Positions 1-9,052 of a stretch of DNA of 64,000 nt are shown here, piece after piece; the stretch's first letter is position 1; each line of letters opens with the position of its first letter. The position numbers and the translations under genes are program-made. Under the pieces are notes generated by a model, which saw only the letters and a list, made by a program, of their open reading frames with translations, did no database searches and was not told where the DNA came from. Source of the stretch: Paenibacillus foliorum (lineage in GTDB: Bacteria > Bacillota > Bacilli > Paenibacillales > NBRC-103111); contig NZ_WHOD01000049.1 of NCBI RefSeq assembly GCF_013141765.1, forward strand, positions 62,001 to 126,000. The letters run 5' to 3'.

Positions 1-1769
1 TCCCCTGTGATCATAATGACTTCAATTCCGAGATTTTTCAGACGCGCCACCGCTTCTTTGGAAGTATCCTTGATCGTATCGGCAACAGCAACCATTCCTG
101 CATATACTCCATCGACCGCGACCAGCATAGATGTTTTGCCGGATTCCTCCAAGCGGTTCATTGTGTCAAAAGCACCCTCTGCATTTACTTCATATTTGGC
201 CATTAACTTTCTTGTACCAACCAGCAGTTCCTTGCCTTCAACTACTGCACGTATACCAAAGCCTGGAATAGCCTCAAACTGTTCCGTTTCCGGAAGGTCG
301 ATTCCTCTTTGTTTAATCCCATTAACAATAGCCTCAGCTAATGGATGTTCCGAATTTTTCTCAGCCGCACCAACTAAGCGAAGGAAGCTATTTTCACTTA
401 TTCCTCCAGCTGCCATAATGTCTGTAAGCTCAGGCTTTCCGTTGGTGACCGTACCTGTTTTATCTAAAATAATAGCATTTATACGATGGGTAGCCTCCAG
501 ATGCTCTCCACCTTTAAACAGAATACCTAGTTCAGCAGCACGCCCCGATCCCGCCATAATGGACGTAGGAGTGGCAAGCCCTAGCGCACAAGGACAAGCA
601 ATAACCAGAACCGCAATCGCCTTTTCTAATGCACTTGAAAAGCTGCCGGGCTCCACACCAAAATACCAGACAAGGAAGGTCAATATAGCAATCCCGACCA
701 CTATAGGAACAAAAATACCAGAAATGGCATCCGCTACTCTCTGAATCGGGGCTTTCGAGCCTTGAGCTTCCTCTACCACTTTAATGATTTGGGCAAGAGC
801 TGTTTCTTTGCCTACTTTCGTAGCTTCTATTTTAAGCATCCCATTTTTGTTGATGGTAGCTCCAATAACTGGATCACCAGCTCGCTTATCCACCGGGATA
901 CTTTCTCCAGTAAGCATCGATTCATCAACCGACGAAGCTCCTTGAATAACTGTACCATCCACCGGGATTTTCTCTCCGGGTTTAACTACAACCACATCTT
1001 TTACTCCTACTTCTTCTATGGATACACTGATCTCATTGCCATCGCGAATAACTGTGGCTGTTTTCGCCTGAAGTCCCATAAGTGTTTTAATAGCCTCTGA
1101 GGTTCTGCCTTTGGCCAGTATCTCAAACAGCTTTCCAAGTAGAATCAGTGTAATCAGAACGGCACTTGTTTCATAATATAAAGCCACTTCATGATGCCCA
1201 TGACTGTTAAGTGATTGTAGCGTTTGGTACAAGCTATAGAAGTAAGCTGCGGAGGTTCCCAAGGCAACCAAGACATCCATATTCGCGCTGCCGTTCCGAA
1301 GTGCTTTATAAGCACCTACATAGAACTGACTTCCAATTATGAATTGGACAGGGGTAGCTAGAGCTAATTGGAACCACGGGTTCATGAACAAATCAGGCAA
1401 CCATATAAACGAAGTAAACGAAAAGTGGCTCACCATAGCCCAGAGCAGAGGCAACGATAGGATCGCTGAAGTAATCAGTTTGATTTTATGGTTTCTAAGC
1501 TCTTTTTCCTTATGATTGCCGGTCTCTTGTTGTTCCTGTTGCACGGTTCCATATCCCAAGGCCTCGATCTTTTTCTTCATCTGCTCCAGGTTCGCTTTAG
1601 TTGGATCGAATGAAACAGAAGCTTGCTCCAAAGCAAAATTGACGTTAGCGCCAGACACGCCTTCCATCTTATTCAATCCTTTTTCAATACGGTTGGCACA
1701 CGCGGCGCATGTCATTCCGGTAATTTGCAGTGTCGTTTGTTGTTGTTCTAATACTTGCTGCTTCTCCAT
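1..1769 (-). CDS. copA: Copper-exporting P1B-type ATPase CopA, 3' end cut by the window
   Basis: Membrane ATPase that pumps Cu(I) out of the cytoplasm. About 589 residues are visible; the C-terminus lies beyond position 1. Seen in order: one heavy-metal-binding domain with GMTCAAC (Cys21 and Cys24), a group of membrane helices, the TGES actuator loop, the CPC copper site in the sixth helix near residue 390, the DKTGT phosphorylation site near 437, and the SEHPLAE motif of the nucleotide domain near 474. The sequence runs off in MITGD, just before the hinge. The ATG at 1769 follows GGAGG by 7 bases. It is the last gene of csoR-copZ-copA. A CsoR-like palindrome sits directly upstream of the ribosome binding site. 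Only one metal-binding domain is present, where Bacillus subtilis CopA has two; CopZ may deliver the copper. Confidence 0.95.
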   Translation of the reverse strand, partial: MEKQQVLEQQQTTLQITGMTCAACANRIEKGLNKMEGVSGANVNFALEQASVSFDPTKANLEQMKKKIEALGYGTVQQEQQETGNHKEKELRNHKIKLITSAILSLPLLWAMVSHFSFTSFIWLPDLFMNPWFQLALATPVQFIIGSQFYVGAYKALRNGSANMDVLVALGTSAAYFYSLYQTLQSLNSHGHHEVALYYETSAVLITLILLGKLFEILAKGRTSEAIKTLMGLQAKTATVIRDGNEISVSIEEVGVKDVVVVKPGEKIPVDGTVIQGASSVDESMLTGESIPVDKRAGDPVIGATINKNGMLKIEATKVGKETALAQIIKVVEEAQGSKAPIQRVADAISGIFVPIVVGIAILTFLVWYFGVEPGSFSSALEKAIAVLVIACPCALGLATPTSIMAGSGRAAELGILFKGGEHLEATHRINAIILDKTGTVTNGKPELTDIMAAGGISENSFLRLVGAAEKNSEHPLAEAIVNGIKQRGIDLPETEQFEAIPGFGIRAVVEGKELLVGTRKLMAKYEVNAEGAFDTMNRLEESGKTSMLVAVDGVYAGMVAVADTIKDTSKEAVARLKNLGIEVIMITG

Positions 1770-1783
1770 CGTTCATCCTCCTA

Positions 1784-1800
1784 ATACCTACGGGGGGTAT
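1784..1800 (-). promoter_or_regulatory. CsoR-type operator in front of copA
   Basis: ATACC-TACGGG-GGGTAT is an imperfect inverted repeat between the copZ terminator and the copA ribosome binding site. It resembles the csoR operator at 2461-2477 and known CsoR sites (TACC/GGGGGTA arms). Its position, just before the copA ribosome binding site, suggests copA has its own copper-controlled promoter besides read-through from csoR-copZ. Confidence 0.7.
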
Positions 1801-1804
1801 ATTT

Positions 1805-1852
1805 TTCTTAAAAAAATATAGCTAGCACAACGATTCGGTGGAACGCTGTGCT
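1805..1852 (-). terminator. Terminator between copZ and copA
   Basis: On the minus strand AGCACAGCG pairs with CGTTGTGCT (one G-T pair) around an 11-base loop and is followed a few bases later by a run of seven T. It should end part of the csoR-copZ transcript and so set a higher level of CopZ than CopA. Confidence 0.65.
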
Positions 1853-1860
1853 CTTTTATC

Positions 1861-2061
1861 TTAAACTACATCGTAGCCTTGTTCCTCGATCGTCTCTTTG
1901 ATAGCCTCTAATGTAAGCTTGCCTTCATCGAATTGAACCTGTACGGTTTTAGTTGAAAGCTCCACTTGTCCCTTAGCTCCAATGTTCTTGAGCGCACTTT
2001 CAACAGAATTTACGCAATGTCCGCAGGACATTCCTTCTACATGTAAAGTTACATTTTGCAT
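1861..2061 (-). CDS. copZ: Copper chaperone CopZ
   Basis: 66-residue cytoplasmic copper chaperone made of a single heavy-metal-associated domain. The metal-binding motif GMSCGHC places Cys12 and Cys15 in the usual MxCxxC loop, and the length is typical for CopZ. It carries Cu(I) to CopA and can hand it to CsoR. GGAGG lies 7 bases before the ATG. The gene follows csoR by 26 bases and precedes copA, the order known from Bacillus relatives. Confidence 0.95.
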   Translation of the reverse strand: MQNVTLHVEGMSCGHCVNSVESALKNIGAKGQVELSTKTVQVQFDEGKLTLEAIKETIEEQGYDVV

Positions 2062-2087
2062 ATTAATTCCTCCATTATTTATATTTA

Positions 2088-2423
2088 TTATTTCATTAAT
2101 TTGTTAACGGTAATCAGCAGCTCATCAATAACTTCATGCTCCCCAGCCTGGATTCGTTCGATCACACAGCTTTTCATATGACCTTCCAGCAATAGCTTAC
2201 CCACACCGTTCAATGCTGCTTGAATTGCAGAAATTTGGTTTAATACATCGTCACAGTAGGTGTCCTTCTCAATTAATCCTTTGACACCACGAATCTGACC
2301 TTCTATGCGGTTAAGTCGTGTAACTAAGTTCTTTTTTGTTTTGTCGGAATGATGGCTTTGTCTGCCTGAATAGCTGCAATGAGTCTCTGTGAGGCCCGGA
2401 GCAGCTTTTTTAAGATTACCCAT
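2088..2423 (-). CDS. csoR: Copper-sensing repressor CsoR
   Basis: 111-residue all-helical DUF156-family repressor that leaves DNA when it binds Cu(I). The copper ligands expected for CsoR are all present: Cys57 (TYCDD), His82 and Cys86 (GHMKSC). The His separates it from the persulfide sensor at 50729-50989 in this same window, which has Asn there. The first 30 residues, rich in His, Ser and Lys, extend beyond the usual fold. AGGAGG precedes the ATG by 8 bases. It is first in the csoR-copZ-copA operon and probably represses itself through the operator in its own promoter. Confidence 0.93.
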   Translation of the reverse strand: MGNLKKAAPGLTETHCSYSGRQSHHSDKTKKNLVTRLNRIEGQIRGVKGLIEKDTYCDDVLNQISAIQAALNGVGKLLLEGHMKSCVIERIQAGEHEVIDELLITVNKLMK

Positions 2424-2452
2424 TCAATCAGCCTCCTATCCTTTGTAAACAC

Positions 2453-2481
2453 ATCATACCATACCCCCCATGGGTAATCAA
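2453..2481 (-). promoter_or_regulatory. csoR promoter with CsoR operator in its spacer
   Basis: The minus strand shows -35 TTGATT (2476-2481), a 17-base spacer and -10 TATGAT (2453-2458). The spacer contains TACCCatgGGGGGTA (2462-2476), a CsoR-type palindrome, so bound repressor would block RNA polymerase directly. Confidence 0.8.
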
Positions 2482-2579
2482 GTCTCATTTTTGTCGTGAT
2501 TTTCTTATCCATAATTATGATAACGACTGCACAATTGTTCCAACGACGCGGATCTGACAGAGCTGCGGCTCGGCATGAG

Positions 2580-2610
2580 TTGACATGAATCAACAGACCC
2601 CTGTTATAAT
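2580..2610 (+). promoter_or_regulatory. Possible promoter for the radical SAM gene, in a 408-base gap
   Basis: TTGACA (2580-2585) and TATAAT (2605-2610) are both consensus but 19 bases apart. A transcript from here would have a leader of about 215 bases before the gene at 2832. I see no gene in 2482-2831 and no clear hairpin or riboswitch in that leader. Confidence 0.45.
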
Positions 2611-2831
2611 TAATGAGAGTGGCTACTGAACGGTTCCTTTCTCAGCCTGTTGAAGTGTGTTTCCGCGCTCTCTGCTGACCTCTTACATGATACCAACGGC
2701 AATCCCAGCAATGCACAGATCCCACCTACAATTATATACCTGTATCAAAAGTAGTCGTCCCTAGTGAATCAAGTGTATTAAGTAAAATAAGTTTAGCTCA
2801 CATCCCCGATCTAAAAGGAGAAATAGCCGCC

Positions 2832-3650
2832 ATGCAGCCAATCGTATCCCGCAAAACACCTAAGCAGTTGCTTAACCCTGCCAGCGGTTACTTGACTGGC
2901 TATAGCCACACGCTTAACCCTTACACTGGATGCTCGTTTTCCTGCTCCTACTGCTATGTTAGGGAGATGCCAGTAGCTAAATTCCGCCGTGAGGCATGGG
3001 GAACTTGGGTCGATGTGAAGGAAGGAGCCTCCGATCTACTGATTAAAGAGCTGGTCAAGGCGAAGAAGAAAGGCCCTGTTACAATCTTCATGTCATCGGC
3101 CACCGATCCTTATCAACCGTTGGAATATCGCGAGAGGCTGACACGTTCCCTGCTAGAGACTATGGCTCAGGAGCAGCCAGACTTCCTGCTTGTGCAGACC
3201 CGCAGCCCGCTCGTTACACGGGATATGGATCTGCTGCTGCAGCTGAAGGACCGTGTTCGCATCAGCGTCACAGTGGAAACGGACATGGAGTCAGTGCGCA
3301 AGGCTTTCACCCCGGCTGCTCCGCCGATTGCGGCAAGGCTGCGTGCGATGGAGATGCTCAGCTCCGCAGGGCTTGACGTACAAGCTGCAGTCTCTCCGCT
3401 GCTGCCGTGTTCCGAGCAATTTGCTGCACGCCTGGCGACAGTAGTCAATCGAGTATGCCTCGATGATTTTTTCATGGGCGACGGAAGTCAAGGCAAGCGA
3501 ACAGCGCGGCTTGGCATACACCGAATTTATGAGGACATCGGCATGACCACGTGGTATGACCGTAATACTTATCTGCATGTGCACGAGCAGATGAAGGAGC
3601 ATTTCCCGGAAGACCGGATTTTTATTAGCCAAGCGGGATTTTTACCGTAA
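2832..3650 (+). CDS. Radical SAM protein of the SplB-like (COG1533) family
   Basis: 272-residue predicted radical S-adenosylmethionine enzyme. The iron-sulfur cluster motif is clear: Cys34, Cys38 and Cys41 in GCSFSCSYCYV, followed by SSATDPYQPLE, which is typical of the group annotated as spore photoproduct lyase-related (COG1533, Rv2578c-like). True SplB proteins are longer and carry a further conserved cysteine, so DNA-repair activity should not be assumed; the substrate is unknown. AAAGGAG sits 11 bases before the ATG. The gene stands alone, with the AraC gene converging on its end. Confidence 0.85.
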   Translation: MQPIVSRKTPKQLLNPASGYLTGYSHTLNPYTGCSFSCSYCYVREMPVAKFRREAWGTWVDVKEGASDLLIKELVKAKKKGPVTIFMSSATDPYQPLEYRERLTRSLLETMAQEQPDFLLVQTRSPLVTRDMDLLLQLKDRVRISVTVETDMESVRKAFTPAAPPIAARLRAMEMLSSAGLDVQAAVSPLLPCSEQFAARLATVVNRVCLDDFFMGDGSQGKRTARLGIHRIYEDIGMTTWYDRNTYLHVHEQMKEHFPEDRIFISQAGFLP

Positions 3651-3762
3651 ATTTTTCAAATAAACCTTAGTGCTTAAAGAACCCATTTGCTTCAGCTGCC
3701 CAATCCTGATCCCCAGAAATTCCGCTGCGCTTGGCGTCCATATCTGACCGCAGCCTTCCCCT

Positions 3763-4692
3763 CTACTGCTCAATACGAAGAAAGTAGACCGGGTCCACCT
3801 TTTTACCCAATCTATACTCATTCGGTGTCGCTCCGACAAAGCTCCGAAACACTTTAATAAAATAATTCGCATATTCAAAACCCGTTTCCTTAGCGACTGC
3901 TTCGACCGTTTTCTCGGTATGTCTTAACAGCCAGGCCGCCTGTTCAACGCGGATTTTACGTAAATATTGATTAGGCTTCAGCCCTGTTTTCTTCAAAAAC
4001 TGCCGACAAAAATGATACTTCGTCAATCCGGCCGCATCTGCCATATCATCAATGGATAAATCCTGCGCATAATGTGATTTCAACAGTTTAATAGCCGCAC
4101 GAATCGAAGCCGGCATGTCCTCCGTTGCACGTACGATGTCGCGTCCCTCCGCAAGCTGATGCAGGCTCATCAGAAGCTCATACAATACAGCGGACACAGC
4201 GAACTTATCCAACTGAGGATTATGGAAAACATCCGCATACAGTTTACTAACTACCATTAATGGCTCCGGATGATCCCTGAACGAAATGACCGACCCCAGC
4301 TTTTTCTGAATTTCTGTAAAATGATTTACAGCATCAGCGCCGTTAACCACCACATAAAGAAACTCCCATTCATCGGAATCCTCCGGCAAGTAATACTCGG
4401 TATCACTCGGCACAACAGTAATAAATGCGCTATCCTTCGACAGTGAATACAAGGTTGTTCCGTCACGTAAAACCCCTTTCCCCGATAGCGTATATTGAAA
4501 TATTACAAAACCTCCCCCGCGCTTCAAACCATTCCATCGGTAGTCCGCTGAGGTAACCCGATCCCACCCTATATTAATGAGGCGAATGGGCAACCCAGCC
4601 GGACTCAAATATTTAAACCCAAAGCTGGATCTCTCACAGTCCTCATGAGGTAACAGCAATATAGTCTCATCCTTTCGAAAATATGTTATCAT
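3763..4692 (-). CDS. AraC-family regulator, probably of the adjacent GH4 gene
   Basis: 309-residue transcription factor. The N-terminal part (about 1-170) looks like a cupin-type ligand-binding domain; the C-terminal 100 residues carry two helix-turn-helix units with the family signature around AGLTKYHFCRQFLKKTG and the final FVGATPNEYR. It is divergent from the glycosidase at 4796, with about 100 bases between them. That layout is usual for a sugar-responsive activator of the neighbouring glycosidase. The start has only a weak AGGG before it; a TTG at codon 12 after AAAGGA is an alternative. Confidence 0.88.
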   Translation of the reverse strand: MITYFRKDETILLLPHEDCERSSFGFKYLSPAGLPIRLINIGWDRVTSADYRWNGLKRGGGFVIFQYTLSGKGVLRDGTTLYSLSKDSAFITVVPSDTEYYLPEDSDEWEFLYVVVNGADAVNHFTEIQKKLGSVISFRDHPEPLMVVSKLYADVFHNPQLDKFAVSAVLYELLMSLHQLAEGRDIVRATEDMPASIRAAIKLLKSHYAQDLSIDDMADAAGLTKYHFCRQFLKKTGLKPNQYLRKIRVEQAAWLLRHTEKTVEAVAKETGFEYANYFIKVFRSFVGATPNEYRLGKKVDPVYFLRIEQ

Positions 4693-4795
4693 TGTAAGCC
4701 CTGTCTTTTTGTTTTATCATGAAACTGTTCAATTGGGAAGTCAATGGATTCATATAAAATATTACAATTATAATGGAGCAGGAGGGCTGTTTCCC

Positions 4796-6178
4796 ATGTT
4801 AAAAATCGCAATGATCGGGGCGGGAAGTATTGGCTTCACACGTCGTCTCGTGATGGATATCTTATCTGTTCAGGAATTTCAAGATGCGCAATTTCGTTTC
4901 ATGGATATTAATGAAGAAAGTCTGAATATGGCGGCTGATCTATGCCGGAATATGATTCAAAAGAATGGCCTATCCGCCACCATACAGGCTACTGTGAATC
5001 AGCGAGAAGCTATAGCTGATGCTGATTATGTATTCTGTACCGCCCGCGTTGGCGGCTTGGAAGCATTCCGCCATGACATCGAAATCCCACTTCGCTATGG
5101 TGTAGATCAATGCGTAGGCGATACGTTGGGTCCGGGCGGCGTATTCTTCGCGTTGCGTACGATTCCGGTTCTCCTCGATATCGCCCGCGATATGCGGGAG
5201 CTCGCACCGAATGCGCTATTGCTCAACTATTCCAATCCTATGGCGATGAATACTTGGGCGGTACGCCGCGCTGGCGGTGTTCGTGTTGTTGGTCTGTGCC
5301 ATGGTGTTCAGCACAGCCACTCCCTAATCTCGCAAGCGCTCGGCCTTCCTAAGGCTGAGGTTGATTTCACCGCAGCCGGCATTAACCATCAGACCTGGTT
5401 TGTGCAGGTTGCCCATCAAGGCAAAAACATGCTTCCCCATATTCTCGAAAGCATGGAGAAGCATCCCGAAATCTCACGTAAGGAGCCTTGCCGGATTGAT
5501 GTGCTGCGCCGTTTCGGGTATTTTTCAACAGAATCAAACGGTCATCTAAGTGAGTATTTGCCTTGGTACCGCAAACGGAAGGGTGAAACAGATCCATGGA
5601 TTTATCCGGACACCTGGATTGGCGGAGAAACCGGCGGCTACTTGAAGCATTGCTTAAACCGCGGAGATGAGTACAAGGGAAACTACCCGAAATGGATGAG
5701 CGGCGAGCTGGAATTCATTAAGCTGGGCGAGCGCTCCGAGGAGCACGGCTCGTACATTCTAGAGGCGTTGGAAACCGGCCGAGTATATCGCGGACATTTC
5801 AACATCGAGAACCAAGGCTTGATCACCAATCTTCCTGATAAATCAACCATTGAAATTCCTTGTTATGTAGACCGTAATGGCATACAGCCGACATTCATCG
5901 GCCAGCTGCCACTGGCTTGCGCCGCAACGTGCAAGGTTAGCATTAACGTGCAGGAAATGGCTGTAGAAGCTGCGCTCACCGGCAACCGCGAGCTTGTGAA
6001 GCAAGCCGTACTGCACGATCCGTTGACTGCTGCTGTCTGCACAACTGACGAAGTATGGCGGATGTGCGACGAGATGTTCGAGGCGCTCAGCCCTTGGCTG
6101 CCACAGTTTAACGGTGAGAAACGTACGTGGAATGATATGCCTCAGGCGAATAACGGTAAGTTGTCGTTCATTCGTTAG
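4796..6178 (+). CDS. melA: GH4 family glycosidase (alpha-galactosidase/alpha-glucosidase type)
   Basis: 460-residue NAD- and metal-dependent glycoside hydrolase of family 4. The Rossmann motif GAGSIGF opens the protein, and LLNYSNPMAMNTWA, GLCHGVQHS and GINHQTW give the region holding the Cys and His metal ligands. GH4 enzymes act by redox elimination rather than by two carboxylates. The sequence is closest in style to the MelA alpha-galactosidase branch, but alpha-glucosidase or galacturonidase activity cannot be ruled out, so the symbol is tentative. The start was placed at 4796: GGAGG lies 9 bases upstream, and the 29 codons upstream in frame include the promoter region. No sugar transporter is adjacent. 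Confidence 0.87.
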   Translation: MLKIAMIGAGSIGFTRRLVMDILSVQEFQDAQFRFMDINEESLNMAADLCRNMIQKNGLSATIQATVNQREAIADADYVFCTARVGGLEAFRHDIEIPLRYGVDQCVGDTLGPGGVFFALRTIPVLLDIARDMRELAPNALLLNYSNPMAMNTWAVRRAGGVRVVGLCHGVQHSHSLISQALGLPKAEVDFTAAGINHQTWFVQVAHQGKNMLPHILESMEKHPEISRKEPCRIDVLRRFGYFSTESNGHLSEYLPWYRKRKGETDPWIYPDTWIGGETGGYLKHCLNRGDEYKGNYPKWMSGELEFIKLGERSEEHGSYILEALETGRVYRGHFNIENQGLITNLPDKSTIEIPCYVDRNGIQPTFIGQLPLACAATCKVSINVQEMAVEAALTGNRELVKQAVLHDPLTAAVCTTDEVWRMCDEMFEALSPWLPQFNGEKRTWNDMPQANNGKLSFIR

Positions 6179-6188
6179 TAATTAGTAA

Positions 6189-6228
6189 AAACCCGCTAAA
6201 TTCCCAATTCCGGGTTTTTAGCGGGTTT
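6189..6228. terminator. Bidirectional terminator between the GH4 and malic enzyme genes
   Basis: AAACCCGCTAAA pairs perfectly with TTTAGCGGGTTT around a 16-base loop, with A-rich sequence before and T-rich sequence after. It can serve both converging genes. Confidence 0.85.
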
Positions 6229-6231
6229 ATT

Positions 6232-7635
6232 TTAACGGAAATCCGGTGGAATTCTCCTTGCTACTCCCGTACGGATTGCGGCTTCGATAACAGCGTGACG
6301 AACATTGTTAACGACATGCTCATTAAAGATACTTGGAATGATATACAATTCATTCAACTCAGAATCGCTTACAACAGAGGCAATAGCCCGTGCTACCGCA
6401 AGCTTCATTTCCTCATTAATATGGTTGGCTCGGCAATCCAGTGCCCCGCGGAAAATTCCGGGGAAGCAGAGTACATTATTAATCTGGTTCGGGTAATCGC
6501 TCCGTCCGGTTGCCAACACTCTTACATACGGTGCGGCAAGATCAGGATCTATCTCAGGCTGCGGATTAGCCAATGCGAATACAATGGGATCCTTCGCCAT
6601 CGACTTCAAATGCTCAACCTTCAACAAACCAGCTCTGGAAACACCTATAAATACATCCGCACCTGCAATCACCTGATCCAAGCCTCCTGCTACGGCTTCC
6701 ACTTGCGACTGCTGAGCAAGCCACTGCCACATTGGCTGTTCATAAGACTCACCACGAACGATTGCTCCGTCACGGTCCACTGGAACCAGACGCTTAACTC
6801 CCGCAGCTAGCAGCATCTTGCATACAGAGACTCCAGCTGCTCCGACCCCATTTACAACTACACGGATCGATTCGATTGGTTTCCCGACGACCTTCAGCGC
6901 ATTCAAGATCCCAGCCAGCATGACTACAGCTGTTCCATGCTGATCATCGTGGAACACAGGGATATCGAGCTCCTCTGCCAGCCTCGACTCAATCTCAAAG
7001 CAGCGTGGCGAGCTAATATCCTCCAAGTTGATGCCGCCAAATATGGGACTGATCGCCTTGACTGTGCGAATAATTTCTTCTGTATCCGTCGTATCCAAGC
7101 AGATAGGAAAAGCATCTACGCCTGCGAGCTGTTTAAACAGCATCGCCTTTCCTTCCATCACCGGCGCAGCAGCCTTAGGTCCAATGTCACCCAATCCAAG
7201 TACTGCGGTACCATCTGTAATTACGGCTACCGTATTTCTTTTTATAGTTAACGAATAAGCTTTCTGAGGGTCCTCATGAATAGCGGTGCATACACGCGCC
7301 ACTCCTGGTGTATAAACTCGTGATAAATCATCGCGGTTTTTGATTGGCATACTCGGCTGCATGGAAATTTTCCCACCCAGATGCGCCAAAAACGTACGGT
7401 CAGAGACATTGATTAAGTTTATGCCTTTAAGCTGCTTTATGGCCGTTACTACTTCAGCCTCTAAGGAATCCTGAATATCCACCGTAATATCACGTACAGA
7501 GGATTCCTTACCTACACGAATAACGTCTATCGATGATACGTCACCACCTGCTCGGCTTATCACAGATGCAACATCCCCGAAAGTAACTTGATCATGAGCC
7601 AGCTCCACACGCAAAATGATACTTGTATTAGCCAC
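6232..7635 (-). CDS. NAD(P)-dependent malic enzyme with N-terminal ACT domain
   Basis: 467-residue cytoplasmic enzyme that converts malate to pyruvate and CO2. Residues 1-80 form an ACT-like regulatory domain (VELAHDQVTFGDVASVI onward), so amino-acid or other small-molecule control is likely. The catalytic part shows RVYTPGVARVC, GDIGPKAAAPVMEGK, the metal-binding segment ISSPRCFEIE..DIPVFHDDQHGT, and the nucleotide fold GVGAAGVS. Start is GTG at 7635 with GGAGGG 7 bases before it. It ends at the shared terminator with the GH4 gene and appears to be a single-gene unit. Cofactor preference (NAD or NADP) cannot be decided here. Confidence 0.92.
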   Translation of the reverse strand: MANTSIILRVELAHDQVTFGDVASVISRAGGDVSSIDVIRVGKESSVRDITVDIQDSLEAEVVTAIKQLKGINLINVSDRTFLAHLGGKISMQPSMPIKNRDDLSRVYTPGVARVCTAIHEDPQKAYSLTIKRNTVAVITDGTAVLGLGDIGPKAAAPVMEGKAMLFKQLAGVDAFPICLDTTDTEEIIRTVKAISPIFGGINLEDISSPRCFEIESRLAEELDIPVFHDDQHGTAVVMLAGILNALKVVGKPIESIRVVVNGVGAAGVSVCKMLLAAGVKRLVPVDRDGAIVRGESYEQPMWQWLAQQSQVEAVAGGLDQVIAGADVFIGVSRAGLLKVEHLKSMAKDPIVFALANPQPEIDPDLAAPYVRVLATGRSDYPNQINNVLCFPGIFRGALDCRANHINEEMKLAVARAIASVVSDSELNELYIIPSIFNEHVVNNVRHAVIEAAIRTGVARRIPPDFR

Positions 7636-7754
7636 AATAATCCCTCCTATAATTAGTTTCGTATAATTTGATGACTATGCCATTTCTTATGCTTTCAATA
7701 ATAATGCGCTTACAGGCATTCATCATCCGCATTGTTATTTGAGAAACCAGTAGG

Positions 7755-8795
7755 TTATCGTACTGCCCTTTTCAGCGAATCTTCGTTCATAGGACCTTGT
7801 ACTTTTTTTCGAATGATTCCTTGCTCGTCCACCAGATAGGTGGCAGGATAAGCCAAAACTTTATAAGTTTTCCCTACATCACCTACCGCATCCAGCACAA
7901 TTGGAAACGTTAGGCCCCCATGATTAACGAAGGCGTTAATTACAAACCTACTTGCTTCCGTCTGCGTCGCGTTAACTGATAAAATAACAACATTCTGATC
8001 CTTATATTCACTGTAAAACCGCTGCATATGCGGCATCTCTACCCTGCAGGGAGGACACCAGGTTGCCCAAAAGTTAACTAGCACCTTTTTGCCGCGATAA
8101 TCCGACAGCTTGATCTGACCACCTCCTAAAGCTTCTAGTTCAAAGTCAGGAGCCCTCTCACCTACACGGGTTCCAGTTGCAATTCCTGTTCCCTCATGTG
8201 CCAAATCGCCACTTAACAACGCTTTTTCCCAAGTATTCGTGGCCAACACACTTATTAGTGCATGTCCCAGCACAAAAGCAAGGAACAGCTGCTGCATTTT
8301 TTTGCGTCCTTCCGGAATTCTCCCCTTCCATCCTATAGCCGCCACCACGGCTCCTACCACCAGGAGCAGACCATTTGTGGCAACATTTCCCTCTTCAAAT
8401 ATCAGTTTAAAAACCCGATAAACCATATACCCCCAAAAAAGGGAGACGAGCCACGAATCTATATATTGGCCCCACATAGGCGATTTGTGGTCCCTCAACC
8501 ATACATAACCACCTGCAGTTGCTGCTCCAATCCACGCCCCTTGTTCTCCGCCGCTGAAATACAGCAGGGATAACGGGCTTTCTATCACACTTTGTGGATC
8601 CGATAACAGCAAACTGAGCTTCCAGGTAAGCAGCCAGATTAGTAATGCTTCAAATGCACGGTCGTAGCTTTTATTATCTGAATCAAGCTTGTGGCGTAAA
8701 CGCAGCTTCATAACTGCGAAGCCCGCCAATATCGCAATCGCTATGAGCAACACACTTTTTTGCAAAACTAGTGGTCCAAGCACCCATGCGTCCAA
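7755..8795 (-). CDS. Membrane protein with C-terminal TlpA/ResA-type thioredoxin domain
   Basis: 346-residue fusion. The N-terminal 200 residues hold about five or six predicted membrane segments; the stretch around SLLYFSGGEQGAW is reminiscent of prolipoprotein diacylglyceryl transferase (Lgt) folds, though catalysis is not implied. The last 140 residues are an extracytoplasmic redoxin with PDFELEAL, VNFWATWCPPC and a cis-Pro loop (YPATYLVD). The WCPPC pair is the redox site, so a role in thiol reduction outside the membrane, for example in cytochrome c or envelope protein maturation, is likely. I chose TTG at 8795 because GGAAGGAG lies 7 bases before it; the frame is open to an ATG at 8906 without a ribosome site. 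Confidence 0.8.
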   Translation of the reverse strand: MDAWVLGPLVLQKSVLLIAIAILAGFAVMKLRLRHKLDSDNKSYDRAFEALLIWLLTWKLSLLLSDPQSVIESPLSLLYFSGGEQGAWIGAATAGGYVWLRDHKSPMWGQYIDSWLVSLFWGYMVYRVFKLIFEEGNVATNGLLLVVGAVVAAIGWKGRIPEGRKKMQQLFLAFVLGHALISVLATNTWEKALLSGDLAHEGTGIATGTRVGERAPDFELEALGGGQIKLSDYRGKKVLVNFWATWCPPCRVEMPHMQRFYSEYKDQNVVILSVNATQTEASRFVINAFVNHGGLTFPIVLDAVGDVGKTYKVLAYPATYLVDEQGIIRKKVQGPMNEDSLKRAVR

Positions 8796-9052
8796 TTGTT
8801 GTCTCCTTCCAAGATTTTTCCAGAGTTTTAATCGTAAGCACTTACGTAACCTGCTGTGGAAAAGCTTGCATCTCTTGGTTTCATTTTGGCTTGAGGACAG
8901 CGACATGTCAAATTAACGTTTTTAATAACCATACTATGTATTTTTTATGGACCCTTACCTGCAAGCCTTTGCTTAACGTCCTTTGGACTGAGAGCAATTA
9001 CATATAAAAGGTTTGAACACACATCTTAGAACAACAGGAGGAACTACCATTT

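Noticed and set aside
2324..2593. 89-codon minus-strand frame over the csoR promoter and start
   Set aside because: It overlaps csoR in another frame and runs through the promoter and operator; no ribosome site.
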